Positions 24,832-34,084 of a stretch of 64,000 nucleotides of DNA are shown here, one piece after another. The notes beneath the pieces were generated by a model. It worked only from the letters and a program-made list of their open reading frames with translations, was not told the origin of the DNA and searched no databases. Both the position numbers and the translations under genes were made by a program. The stretch is from Litorimonas sp965205225 (GTDB lineage: Bacteria > Pseudomonadota > Alphaproteobacteria > Caulobacterales > Maricaulaceae): positions 1,736,001 to 1,800,000 of the forward strand of contig CBDBFZ010000003.1 of NCBI GenBank assembly GCA_965205225.1, written 5' to 3'. Position 1 is the stretch's first letter, and each line of letters begins with the position of its first letter.

Positions 24832-26706
24832 TCACCGCCGCCCGAACAACCGTTCAATATCCGCCAGCTTCAGTTCCACATAGGTCGGGCGGCCATGATT
24901 GCATTGACCCGAATGAGGCGTCGCTTCCATCTGGCGTAGCAGCGCATTCATTTCCTCCGCCATCAGTCGGCGCCCGGCCCGGACGCTGCCGTGGCACGCC
25001 ATCGTGCCGCAGACATGTTCGAACCGTTCCTTGAGCGAAAGGGCTTCATCATATTCCGCCAGATCGTCGGCGAGATCACGCAGCAAGCCTTGCGCATCGA
25101 CCTTGCCCAGCAGTGACGGTGTTTCGCGCACCAGAATTGCCCCCACGCCAAATGGCTCTAGGATCAATCCCATTTCGGCTAGCTCTTCGGACCGTGCCAG
25201 CACGCGCGCCGCATCCGTCTCGCCCAACTCAACAATATCCGGGATCAGGAGAGCCTGACGCGTCACGCCGGTGCCGCTCATCGCCTGCTTCATCCGTTCA
25301 TAGACCAGCCGCTCATGCGCAGCATGTTGATCGACGATCACAATGCCGTCTTCCGTTTGTGCCACCACATAGGTTTCGTGCAGCTGCGCGCGGGCCAGAC
25401 CGAGCGGGTAATTCTGCGTCGGCTGCGTCGGCTGCGCGGGCTGCGTCGGCTGCGCGGGCTGCGCGCCGGCGTCGCCCGCCGCTGGATCAAAAGGTTGCGG
25501 CACGTCATGCGCTTCAACGCGCGCGCTCTGACCATCCAGCAGATGCTGCATATCGGGTGGTGGGGCGGAGAATGGCTGGGGCGTATAGTCACGCTGATAG
25601 GCATATGCGCCCTGACCCGTCATCTGCCCGGCCTGGATTCGACCCAGCGCATAATCCGACACGGTCGTGCTGGCGCGGTGCCCGGCATCAGCCAAGGCAT
25701 GGCGCAAAGCCGAGACGATCAGGCCGCGCACGACGCCGGGCGCACGGAACCGGACTTCAGTCTTGGCCGGGTGGACATTGACGTCGACCTGTTCCAGCGG
25801 AACATTGAGGTAGAGCACCGCGACTGGATGACGGTCACGGGCCAGAAAGTCCTGATAGGCCCCCCGGATCGCGCCGAGCAGCAGCCGATCCCGCACCGGG
25901 CGGCCATTGACGAAGAGAAACTGGTGCTGAGTATTGCCGCGCGAGAAGGTCGGGAGACCTGCATAGCCCGACAGGCGGATATCATCGCGTGTCTGATCGA
26001 CCGCGACGGCATTCTGCCCGAACGCATCACCCAGAACATTTGAGAGCCGGACCAGACGCCCCTCATCGTCATCCGTCTGAGCGGGGAGCTTGATCGATGT
26101 TCGCACTTGCGAGCCTGCTGTAAAGCCAATGCCGGGGTTGGCCATGGCGAGGCGTTTGACAATATCTGAGATTGCAAGTGCTTCCGAGCGTTCGGATTTG
26201 AGGAATTTCAGCCGGGCCGGGGTGGCATAAAACAGGTCCCGGACTTCGATCCGTGTGCCTGGCAGGCCAAGCCGAGGGGCAGGGCGGATTGCGCTGGCGA
26301 CACCATTATCGACCTTGACTTCCGCGGCTTCACTGGCGTCCGCAATCTGACTGGTCAGAGTCAGGCGGGAAATGGAGGCAATGGAGGGCAGAGCTTCGCC
26401 GCGAAAGCCGAGCGAGGCGATATTGAGCAGATCCCATTCACCCGTGTCAGACGGTTTAAGCTTCGAAGTCGCGTGGCGTTCCAATGCAACCGGGATATCA
26501 TCGGCGCTCATCCCGTGGCCATCATCGGTCACGATAATCAGGGTGCGCCCCCCATCTTCATACCGGATATCAATTTGCTGCGCGCCGGCATCGATGGCGT
26601 TTTCGACCAGTTCCTTGATGACGGAGGCTGGACGTTCCACGACTTCGCCCGCCGCAATGCGGTTGACGGTCTGTGCAGGCAGTTTCTGGATGGTTGGACG
26701 GGACAT
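24832..26706 (-). CDS. mutL: DNA mismatch repair protein MutL
   Basis: A 624-residue GHKL ATPase that couples MutS recognition to downstream repair. N-terminal motifs are complete: NRIAAGEVVERPASVIKELV, ENAIDAGAQQI, VTDDGHGMS, SLGFRGEALPSIASIS. A Pro/Gln linker (repeats of QPAQPTQ, about residues 415-432) leads to the C-terminal domain, with the endonuclease metal motif DQHAAHERLVYE and the partner motifs ACHGSVRAGRRL and PHSGQCNHGRPTYVEL. It should be the nicking type of MutL. I chose ATG 26704-26706, where homology begins, over an upstream frame extension. Several slippage-type indels in the window occur despite this apparently intact gene. Confidence 0.94.
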   Translation of the reverse strand: MSRPTIQKLPAQTVNRIAAGEVVERPASVIKELVENAIDAGAQQIDIRYEDGGRTLIIVTDDGHGMSADDIPVALERHATSKLKPSDTGEWDLLNIASLGFRGEALPSIASISRLTLTSQIADASEAAEVKVDNGVASAIRPAPRLGLPGTRIEVRDLFYATPARLKFLKSERSEALAISDIVKRLAMANPGIGFTAGSQVRTSIKLPAQTDDDEGRLVRLSNVLGDAFGQNAVAVDQTRDDIRLSGYAGLPTFSRGNTQHQFLFVNGRPVRDRLLLGAIRGAYQDFLARDRHPVAVLYLNVPLEQVDVNVHPAKTEVRFRAPGVVRGLIVSALRHALADAGHRASTTVSDYALGRIQAGQMTGQGAYAYQRDYTPQPFSAPPPDMQHLLDGQSARVEAHDVPQPFDPAAGDAGAQPAQPTQPAQPTQPTQNYPLGLARAQLHETYVVAQTEDGIVIVDQHAAHERLVYERMKQAMSGTGVTRQALLIPDIVELGETDAARVLARSEELAEMGLILEPFGVGAILVRETPSLLGKVDAQGLLRDLADDLAEYDEALSLKERFEHVCGTMACHGSVRAGRRLMAEEMNALLRQMEATPHSGQCNHGRPTYVELKLADIERLFGRR

Positions 26707-26766
26707 CAAGCCACGTCCATAAACTGATTCAGAACGCTCCGCCACAGCGGCGCACAATGAAGCGTG

Positions 26767-27312
26767 TTAGAGACCGGGAAGTTTGGCCTTTGACGGACGA
26801 CGCGTCACGCGAACTTCGCCGCCGCCGGTGACGCGGTTAATCGAGTCCAGACGCTGTTGTTCGGATTCGGCATCAAGCGGTGCAGGATTGCCATCCCCGT
26901 CAAATTGCTGACCGTCACGCCAGAACAGGATGCGGTTGGTCAGGGAAGCTGATTTCCGTTCAACGGAATTCTGACCATCAATCTTTAGGCGAATTTCCTG
27001 ATCGGTGCGACCGACACCGGCCCGCGTGAGCAGGACGATCTCACCGCGCGTTGGTTCAGTCGGGTCGACTTCACCTATCATGGCTTCGCGGGCGGATTGC
27101 TGAGAGTAATTGTTGATCAGCGAGCTTTCGCCGGGTGCAGGCGGACGAAGGTTATACTCTGGCGGGACGATCAGAGGCGCATTGGTCAGAATGTTGAATT
27201 CATTCGGAGCATCCTTGCGTAGGCCGAGTGCATTGGACGCGGACGCACATCCTGACAGGGTCAGCATGGCAGCAGCAGCGACCATAAGGGCTATGTTAGC
27301 TTTCAACGACAT
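26767..27312 (-). CDS. DUF3035 lipoprotein
   Basis: A 181-residue lipoprotein: signal MSLKANIALMVAAAAMLTL with lipobox LSGC at residues 19-22, then LGLRKDAPNEFNILTNAPLI and VPPEYNLRPPAPGES, the conserved DUF3035 block. This segment resembles the short motif shared with BamC/BamF-type lipoproteins, so a place in the outer-membrane beta-barrel assembly complex is possible but unproven. The remaining ~100 residues are hydrophilic. It lies 90 bases downstream of lspA, the lipoprotein signal peptidase that would process it, on the same strand. The start at fwd 27310-27312 is chosen from the signal peptide. Confidence 0.78.
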   Translation of the reverse strand: MSLKANIALMVAAAAMLTLSGCASASNALGLRKDAPNEFNILTNAPLIVPPEYNLRPPAPGESSLINNYSQQSAREAMIGEVDPTEPTRGEIVLLTRAGVGRTDQEIRLKIDGQNSVERKSASLTNRILFWRDGQQFDGDGNPAPLDAESEQQRLDSINRVTGGGEVRVTRRPSKAKLPGL

Positions 27313-27402
27313 GAGATAATCCCGTAAGTTTCTGCTTGCGCCTTTAGCGAGCCCGGCCGCGCCCGCCAAGTGAGCAGATCGTCATTTAACAGCACGGCCC
27401 GC

Positions 27403-27930
27403 TCAGCGCTTCGCCTCGCGTTCAACCAGCCAATCCCGAACTAGGGCGATCAGAAGCCCGATAATTCCGATTGTGATCGCCGAATCGGCAATATTGAACA
27501 CGTAATTGAACCCGATGTCAGAGGCGTTGATGAAATCCGTGATCGCGCCAAACAGAGCACGGTCGATCGCATTGCCGACCGCGCCACCAATCACGAGGCT
27601 CAGCGACAGCCGGGAAAATCCATCGCGGGCACTGGTGAGCGCGCTCAGAAGAAAGCCGACCATGATAATGGCAAAGAGGAGCAGGCCCCAGCGTTTGAGC
27701 GGCGAATCGCCCTGCAGCAAACCCCAACTGACCCCTTCATTGCAGAGCAGCGACAGATCAAGGATGGGACTGACTTCGCGGGTCACATTGATCTGCGGCT
27801 CTGTGGCGCAAACGCTTATGGTCTTATCAAATGCGCGTGTCGCAGCCCATTTTGTCGCTTGGTCAATAATGACCACGCCAGCGGGCAATCCCAGCCCGTA
27901 ACCAAGGGGGATATGACGCAATTTATCCAT
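27403..27930 (-). CDS. lspA: Lipoprotein signal peptidase (signal peptidase II)
   Basis: A 175-residue inner-membrane aspartyl protease that removes signal peptides of prolipoproteins. Four hydrophobic segments are present and the two catalytic Asp motifs are intact: GGAVGNAIDRALFGAITDFI and FNYVFNIADSAITIGIIGLL. DQATKWAA near the N-terminus and NEGVSWGLL are also family features. ATG 27928-27930 gives the usual N-terminus; ATGs at 27937-27939 and further up are in frame. The periplasmic loop between helices 1 and 2 is somewhat long and contains two cysteines. Confidence 0.92.
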   Translation of the reverse strand: MDKLRHIPLGYGLGLPAGVVIIDQATKWAATRAFDKTISVCATEPQINVTREVSPILDLSLLCNEGVSWGLLQGDSPLKRWGLLLFAIIMVGFLLSALTSARDGFSRLSLSLVIGGAVGNAIDRALFGAITDFINASDIGFNYVFNIADSAITIGIIGLLIALVRDWLVEREAKR

Positions 27931-28134
27931 AACGCTCATGACGCGGCGGCCTGCCACGACCAGCCCGCTACATCAAGCGCCCACGGAACAGTGACCGGAT
28001 TTAAGCAAACATATACTCAACTGTGTTGATGACCATTCTTTCATTGGCGAGGCGATATGGGCACGTTAAAGCCCACAGAGTCTGCCCACACGTCGGAACC
28101 ACCGGCGGACAGGCCTTGCAGGGAACATAACGAC

Positions 28135-31100
28135 ATGGTTCGCCAAACCCGCCCGACACATATTGGCCCTATACGACGCCCGCTCTGGTCACCGTTACTC
28201 TGCGGCGCCGCATTGCTGGTTGCGTCTCCGGCATTCGCTCAAGTGGAAATCACGGATGAACGCACTGCGCCCATCGACACGGCAACCGCTGGCGATGGCG
28301 GCACACCATCCGACGTGATCATTACGTCCACAGGATCTGTTGTCCTGACGGATGCAGGTCCCGCCGTGACCCTCAATTCTGACAATGATCTGACCAATAA
28401 TGGCGCGATCACGATTACCGATGTTGACGGGGCGACCGGGGTTTTGCTGGAAGGCGGCGCGGATCGCAACTTCATCCATTCCGGCACGATCACGATCAAT
28501 GAGAATTTCGACCAGGCCAGTACGGATGATGATCCGTTGAACGACACGCCCTTTGCCTCAGGCACAGGCCGCACGGGCATTCTGATCTCAGGCGCATCGC
28601 CCTTCACCGGGAATATCACGCTGGATGATATGTCGGCGATTATCATTGAAGGCAATCAAAGCTATGCTGTCGATCTATCGAATACGCCGATTGGCGCAGG
28701 ACTGGACGGCAATCTGGTGACCGAAGGTCGGATTCAGGTCCGCGGGGATGATAGTGCGGGTGTCCGCATTGGCAGCAATGTCACGGGTAATGTGTCGAGT
28801 GCCGGAATATTCGATATTGCCGGTACAGGCTCCGCAGCCTTCGATATCGGCGCAGATATTGGCGGCGGGTTTGCGTCAAGCAGCACCATTTCGAATACAG
28901 GCTTTCGCTTTACCACGCGCGTTCCATTCAACCCCGATTCTATAGCAAATCGGCTTGATCTCGGGGCCGAGGATCTCGGCCAGGCCGGATCTGCCATTTC
29001 GGTCGGCGGCAATGTTGCACGCGGCATCAATCTAACAACGCGGTCTGTCACGACAACAGACGCAGACGGTGTCGAAACAACGACCATTGTCGCTGTCAGC
29101 AACATCACTCAGAATGGCTCCGCTCCGGTGATTCTTGTTGATGGCAATGGCACGCCCATTATGATCGGAACGGTTTCAGCCATTACCGACCCCTCAGCCG
29201 ACGGTTTTGACGCGGACGAGCTTTATGCCTTCATCAATCTGGGTACAATTGCCTCTGCCGGTCTGTATGATGACTTTGATGCCACAGCCCTCTCCGTCGC
29301 CGACGCGACATTGGAGGGCGGCATTCTCAATTCGGGAACCATGCGGGTCGAAACCTTTGTCGGAGCCGTTGAGCGCCCGATAGAGGGTGTCGAACTTGGC
29401 ACGGGTCTGGCGCGCGTGATCGTGCTGGGTGACAATGCGATTGCCGAACGTCTAAATAATACCGGCATCATTATCGCACAAGCGTCCGAAGCCTCCGATG
29501 AAGTCTATTTCGACGCAGACAATATCCCGACGCCGCGTCCCGTTATCGCGACCGCCATCGACATTGGTGCCAATGCGCAAATGAATTCGCTGGTGAATGA
29601 CAGCGTCATAACAGCCATTTTGGTGGGCCGTAACGGCACAGCGACTGTTGTCAGTGATACATCGGGAACATTGTCTAACATTGTCAATCGTGGCTCTCTG
29701 TCCGCATCAGCCAGCAATTCCGATCCTGATGGCAACCAGGACACTGATTTTACCCTGATCGCGCTCGATCTCTCGAACAATATAAGCGGTGTGACCTTCC
29801 TGCAGGAAGGTCTCGTGGATACTGATCCTGACGATGATGCGACCCCACTGACGCCGCAGACACTCGGCGAAATCCGGCTTGGATCTGGCAATGACTCGAT
29901 CACCAGCACAGCCGGCCTGATCGCCGGGGATATTGTTTTCGGGACTGGAGACGATGTTTTGTCGCTCACGGATTCGAATTTTGCCGGCTCGATTTCCAAT
30001 CAGGGCGGACTCGATATTGACGTTACCAATTCAACTCTGGCCGTAACCAATGGTGCCCCGGTTTCAATTACATCTGCCACATTTGGCGATGGCGCTATTT
30101 TCAGCCCCGTGATTGACGGCGACACGGGCCAGGCCTCAACGTTGCAGGCCAGCGGCGCGATCAGCTTTGCCAATGGCGCGCAAATCAACCCGATCCTGCG
30201 CAACATCATCAATGCCGACATGGTTGGCAGCAGCGGGACCAGTTTCAATCTAGCGACAGCCGCAAATCTGACCGTTGACGATATTGACGCGCTCAATGCC
30301 GCAGATGATGGCAGTTTCCTGTTCGATACAGTGTTTGCAGTGGATAATGACGCGCTCATTATTACGGTTGATCTACGCGAAGCCTCGGCACTCGGACTTG
30401 ACCGGGCGCAGATCGGCTTGGGTGAATCTGTCTTTGGCGCGACGTTGCAAGCTTTGCAGAGCAACCGTGACCTCGGCAACGAAGTCGCGAACCTTTCGAC
30501 TTCCGGCGAGTTCTACGCGGCTTACAACCAGCTCCTGCCGGAATTTGCCGCCGCAGCGCGTCAATTTGTTGTCGCCAATTCGGACGGCGCTGTGGGTGCC
30601 GTCGGCAACCACCTTGATGCGGCGCGCCGGTCCCCCGATAAACCCGGGGGGGCCTGGATTCAGGAATTCGCCTATTTCGCTGACCGTGACCTGGCAGGAC
30701 TGTCCGAACAGTATCGCGGCGAAGGTTTTGGCTTTACCGGCGGTTTGGACACTGAACTGGGTCCGTTCCACGCCGTTGGCGTGAATCTGGGCTTTGCATC
30801 GACCGAAATTGAAGATGTGGTCGGGGTTGATGAGCCGCTTGATGTCACAACAGTTTTGGCGGGCCTCTATGCGGGTTTTGCCGCAGGAAATTTTGGCATC
30901 GACGCCTATGTCGGCGGTGGCCTCAACCAGTTTGAGCAAAATCGCCGCATTCGGATCGGTACATTTTCCGGTGAGAGTTCCGGCGCATGGGACGGCACAC
31001 ATCTGTCAGGATCGCTTCGCGCGGGCTATGATATTACGATGGGTAAGAAGTTCTGGGCCCGCCCCGTTATCAGCCTCGATTACCTTCGCCTGACCGAAGA

Positions 31101-31479
31101 TGCCTATGAAGAGACAGGCGATCTGGGTGTGGCTTTGTCCGTCGACAAGCGCATGTCGGAACTCGGCTCCGTGTCTGGATTGCTGAATTTCGGAGCGGAG
31201 TTTGAAGGCCGCCGGACGTGGATCCGCCCATCAATCCGTGTCGGTTACCGCAATGAATTCCTGTCTGACCCGGTCCTCACGAGCTACAGATTTGCCGGAG
31301 TCAATAATGCAGCGCTGGCCGAGACCATCTCAGCTGACTTCCCGTCGTCTAGTATCCTCGTCGGCTTCACAATTGCCGCCGGATCCGGATTCTCATCGGT
31401 CGGGTTTGACTTTGACAGCGACATTCGCGACGGCTTCATCCGCCATACAGGACGCATTGTTGTCCGGCTGCTCTTCTAG
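28135..31479 (+). CDS. Autotransporter (type V secretion) outer membrane protein
   Basis: A 1114-residue protein with three parts: a signal peptide (WSPLLCGAALLVASPAFAQ), a passenger of about 800 residues rich in Gly, Asn, Asp and Thr with irregular beta-helix-like repeats (GAITITDVDGATGVLLEGGA, SALVNDSVI-like strands), and a C-terminal autotransporter barrel (PGGAWIQEFAYFADRDLAGL ... VGYRNEFLSDPV) ending in the expected aromatic residue, RIVVRLLF. The region EFAAAARQFVVANSDGAVGA precedes the barrel as in AidA-like proteins. No protease motif was seen in the passenger, so an adhesin or surface role is more likely. ATG 28135 has GGGAA upstream; an ATG 26 codons earlier precedes a less signal-like sequence. 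Its 3' end overlaps glnE. Confidence 0.85.
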   Translation: MVRQTRPTHIGPIRRPLWSPLLCGAALLVASPAFAQVEITDERTAPIDTATAGDGGTPSDVIITSTGSVVLTDAGPAVTLNSDNDLTNNGAITITDVDGATGVLLEGGADRNFIHSGTITINENFDQASTDDDPLNDTPFASGTGRTGILISGASPFTGNITLDDMSAIIIEGNQSYAVDLSNTPIGAGLDGNLVTEGRIQVRGDDSAGVRIGSNVTGNVSSAGIFDIAGTGSAAFDIGADIGGGFASSSTISNTGFRFTTRVPFNPDSIANRLDLGAEDLGQAGSAISVGGNVARGINLTTRSVTTTDADGVETTTIVAVSNITQNGSAPVILVDGNGTPIMIGTVSAITDPSADGFDADELYAFINLGTIASAGLYDDFDATALSVADATLEGGILNSGTMRVETFVGAVERPIEGVELGTGLARVIVLGDNAIAERLNNTGIIIAQASEASDEVYFDADNIPTPRPVIATAIDIGANAQMNSLVNDSVITAILVGRNGTATVVSDTSGTLSNIVNRGSLSASASNSDPDGNQDTDFTLIALDLSNNISGVTFLQEGLVDTDPDDDATPLTPQTLGEIRLGSGNDSITSTAGLIAGDIVFGTGDDVLSLTDSNFAGSISNQGGLDIDVTNSTLAVTNGAPVSITSATFGDGAIFSPVIDGDTGQASTLQASGAISFANGAQINPILRNIINADMVGSSGTSFNLATAANLTVDDIDALNAADDGSFLFDTVFAVDNDALIITVDLREASALGLDRAQIGLGESVFGATLQALQSNRDLGNEVANLSTSGEFYAAYNQLLPEFAAAARQFVVANSDGAVGAVGNHLDAARRSPDKPGGAWIQEFAYFADRDLAGLSEQYRGEGFGFTGGLDTELGPFHAVGVNLGFASTEIEDVVGVDEPLDVTTVLAGLYAGFAAGNFGIDAYVGGGLNQFEQNRRIRIGTFSGESSGAWDGTHLSGSLRAGYDITMGKKFWARPVISLDYLRLTEDAYEETGDLGVALSVDKRMSELGSVSGLLNFGAEFEGRRTWIRPSIRVGYRNEFLSDPVLTSYRFAGVNNAALAETISADFPSSSILVGFTIAAGSGFSSVGFDFDSDIRDGFIRHTGRIVVRLLF

Positions 31480-33976
31480 CCTCTCAAATAGCCCCTACCT
31501 GTCCGGTCTCGCCGAGCGTTTCGGCGCGCCGGACGACCATACAGCCGATATCGCTATAGGTGCGCTGAGCTCGGCCAGCGCCGAAGAGCTTCCCGAACTT
31601 AAAGCCCGCTTCGCGCTGGGCTGGTCTCATCTGGCGCTGGGGCAATGTCGGCTCTTCAAAGATCTTGGCCAGTTACAAAGCATGTTCGCCGACCGAGCCA
31701 TTGATGTCGCTTTGCAGTCGGCCTGGCAGAGCGAAAAACTGTCCGGCTCGCCGACAGGTCTTTTCATTCTCGGCCTTGGTAAACTCGGCGGAAATGATCT
31801 CAATTTCTCGTCGGATATTGATCTGATCGCCTATTTCGATCCGGATCAGGCGCCTGTCTCCAAGGCTAAAGGACAGAACTATGTGCTCGACCGGGTGATG
31901 AAGCGGATGACGCGGATATTGATGCCGCCCAATGATCCCGATTTCGTTTACCGTGTCGATTGGCGATTGCGGCCAGAGGCGTCTGTCTCTGGCCTGACGA
32001 TGAGCTCGCACAGAGCCGTAGATTTCTATTATTTCCGGGCCCTGCCCTGGCATCGTCTGGCCCTGCTGAAAGCCCGAACAGTCGCGGGAGACAGAGATGC
32101 GGGAGAACATTTCCTCTCTGAACTCTCGCCATTCCTGTGGCGGCAGAATCTGGACTTTAGGACAATTGATGAACTGGCCGCGCTAAAATCCAGAATCAAT
32201 CTGGAACATCCCCATCTGAAGCGCGAGCGGCAGCAAGGCGACCCGATCCTCAGCCAGCCACTGGGCTTCAACGTCAAATTGGGGACAGGCGGCATCCGGG
32301 AGATTGAGTTTATCGTCAACGCGCAACAGCTTATCTGGGGCAGCAAACATTACGCGCTCCGCACGACCAATACGCTGGATGCTCTCACCGTATTATCGTC
32401 GGAAGGACATTTGGACGCGACAGACGTAGACGCGCTGAGCGACAGCTACCGCGACCATCGTCAGCTTGAAAACGCACTACAGATGATGCGCAACGGGCAT
32501 GAGCATGTGCTGCCAGACACAGACGAAGTCTGGGCGCAGATAGCCGCTCTGATGGGGCAGGACCGGCAGGCGCTGATGGACCAGGCCACCGCCCATCGTC
32601 ATCAGGTCCATGAGCGCTTCACCGCCATGTTCGAGATCGAAGACGCCCCGGATGTTACCCCGCAAACCACACCGTTCTCAGAGGTCTCGCAAGCCATTGT
32701 TGATAACTGGACAGCTGGGTTTCGCCGACAGGGAGTCAGGACGACTCGGCGCGGCAGGCTGGAACCGCTCGGGGCCGCGCTTGCCCGTCGCGTCGCACAG
32801 GCTGAAACGCCAGACCTAGCCGTGCAACGCGTCGACGCCTTCCTGAACAAACTATCCCGATCTGAACAATATCTCTCACTCTTGGCAAGCAACCCCGCCT
32901 TGCTGGACGCACTGATCGATCCATTGCTCTATAGTCCGCATATGTCGGTCCTGTTGGAACAGTCACCGCATATCATAGACACTTTCCTGGATCCGTCTCC
33001 GCCCAGCGCCAGTTTCGTACTGGCCGAGACGGACTATGAGACGCGGCTGGAGCGGCTCCGCCGCTTTGTAAATGAAGGCCTGTTCCAGACCTATCATGAA
33101 TTTCTAACCGGACGGCTGGACTGGCGCGGCCTGGCGGGCGGTCTGACGGGACTGGCGGAACAGGCGATTGAGACGGCCCTGACGATCGCGCGCCATGATC
33201 TGGGCGAACCGGACCTTGCCATCGCTGTGCTCGGTCTCGGCAAATTGGGCCAGCGCCTGATGCTGCCCCAGTCCGATCTCGATCTGATCTTTCTGTTTGA
33301 TGACGGGGTGGACCGAGATCTGGCGACCAAGGCGGTCCGGCGTTTGCGTACGATCATCACCACTCCCCTGCGGGAGGGGATCGCCTATGAGCTCGACATG
33401 AGGCTGCGGCCTTCAGGCCGATCCGGGCCTCCGGCTGTCACGCTGTCAGCGTTCAAACGTCATCATCTGGAAGCAGCGCGTAGCTGGGAACATATTGCGC
33501 TCGTCCCGGCGCGGGTCGTGGCGGGCACGCCAGCTCTGGGACAACAGGTTGAGGCGGTGATAACCGAAACGCTGGACCGTCCACGAGATCCTGAGCAATT
33601 GTTCTCGGATGCGCATTATATGTGGGGCAAGATTGCCGATGAACGCATCGGGGATGTTCCGCCGGACTGGTTTGACACAAAGCTTCGTCGCGGCGGCTTG
33701 ATGATGGCGGATTTCTGGGACGCGGTTGCTACTCTGACAGGCGCAGAGCGCCTGATTGACGCCCGCGAAGCCTGGACCGAACTCATCTATTGGGAGCGGC
33801 TACTCGGCCTGACGGGCGCGCCCGTGGAGAGTGTGCCGGAGCGCTATGCCGCCCGGTTGCCGGACGCGCTTCCGAACTACCAGAGCGCGCTTGAAGCCCG
33901 CATCATATCGGCTGTTGCCCAATATCCGGCTCCGGCTCTGAACGAGACGATGGTTCCGATCCGCTGGCAGGCTTAG
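31457..33976 (+). CDS. glnE: Glutamine synthetase adenylyltransferase/deadenylyltransferase
   Basis: The bifunctional enzyme that adenylylates and deadenylylates glutamine synthetase according to nitrogen status. Two nucleotidyltransferase domains are complete: LGLGKLGGNDLNFSSDIDLI (about residues 95-114) with RVDWRLRPEASVSGL, and VLGLGKLGQRLMLPQSDLDL with ELDMRLRPSGRSGPP, separated and followed by helical regions (GGIREIEFIVNAQQLIW between them). The N-terminus is uncertain: protein-like sequence begins at SNSPYLSGLAERFG, so the start must be near 31457-31462 (TTG codons), inside the end of the autotransporter gene. At about 839 residues it is shorter than the usual 930-1000, the loss being at the N-terminus. 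Confidence 0.88.
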   Translation: MLSGCSSSLSNSPYLSGLAERFGAPDDHTADIAIGALSSASAEELPELKARFALGWSHLALGQCRLFKDLGQLQSMFADRAIDVALQSAWQSEKLSGSPTGLFILGLGKLGGNDLNFSSDIDLIAYFDPDQAPVSKAKGQNYVLDRVMKRMTRILMPPNDPDFVYRVDWRLRPEASVSGLTMSSHRAVDFYYFRALPWHRLALLKARTVAGDRDAGEHFLSELSPFLWRQNLDFRTIDELAALKSRINLEHPHLKRERQQGDPILSQPLGFNVKLGTGGIREIEFIVNAQQLIWGSKHYALRTTNTLDALTVLSSEGHLDATDVDALSDSYRDHRQLENALQMMRNGHEHVLPDTDEVWAQIAALMGQDRQALMDQATAHRHQVHERFTAMFEIEDAPDVTPQTTPFSEVSQAIVDNWTAGFRRQGVRTTRRGRLEPLGAALARRVAQAETPDLAVQRVDAFLNKLSRSEQYLSLLASNPALLDALIDPLLYSPHMSVLLEQSPHIIDTFLDPSPPSASFVLAETDYETRLERLRRFVNEGLFQTYHEFLTGRLDWRGLAGGLTGLAEQAIETALTIARHDLGEPDLAIAVLGLGKLGQRLMLPQSDLDLIFLFDDGVDRDLATKAVRRLRTIITTPLREGIAYELDMRLRPSGRSGPPAVTLSAFKRHHLEAARSWEHIALVPARVVAGTPALGQQVEAVITETLDRPRDPEQLFSDAHYMWGKIADERIGDVPPDWFDTKLRRGGLMMADFWDAVATLTGAERLIDAREAWTELIYWERLLGLTGAPVESVPERYAARLPDALPNYQSALEARIISAVAQYPAPALNETMVPIRWQA

Positions 33977-34084
33977 AGCGCTTCAGCGCGCTGACATCAT
34001 TAACTCTTTAAACCTTGCCGGGACGACGAATAGGCTCATATTGACCACCTGATTCACGCTTCGTTCCCCTAATTGGACACTTCT

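Noticed and set aside
24751..24939. Small plus-strand frame (GTG start, GGGAGGG upstream) before and across the mutL end
   Set aside because: Most of it is antisense to the conserved mutL C-terminus and it has no recognisable domain; the upstream purine stretch alone is not enough.
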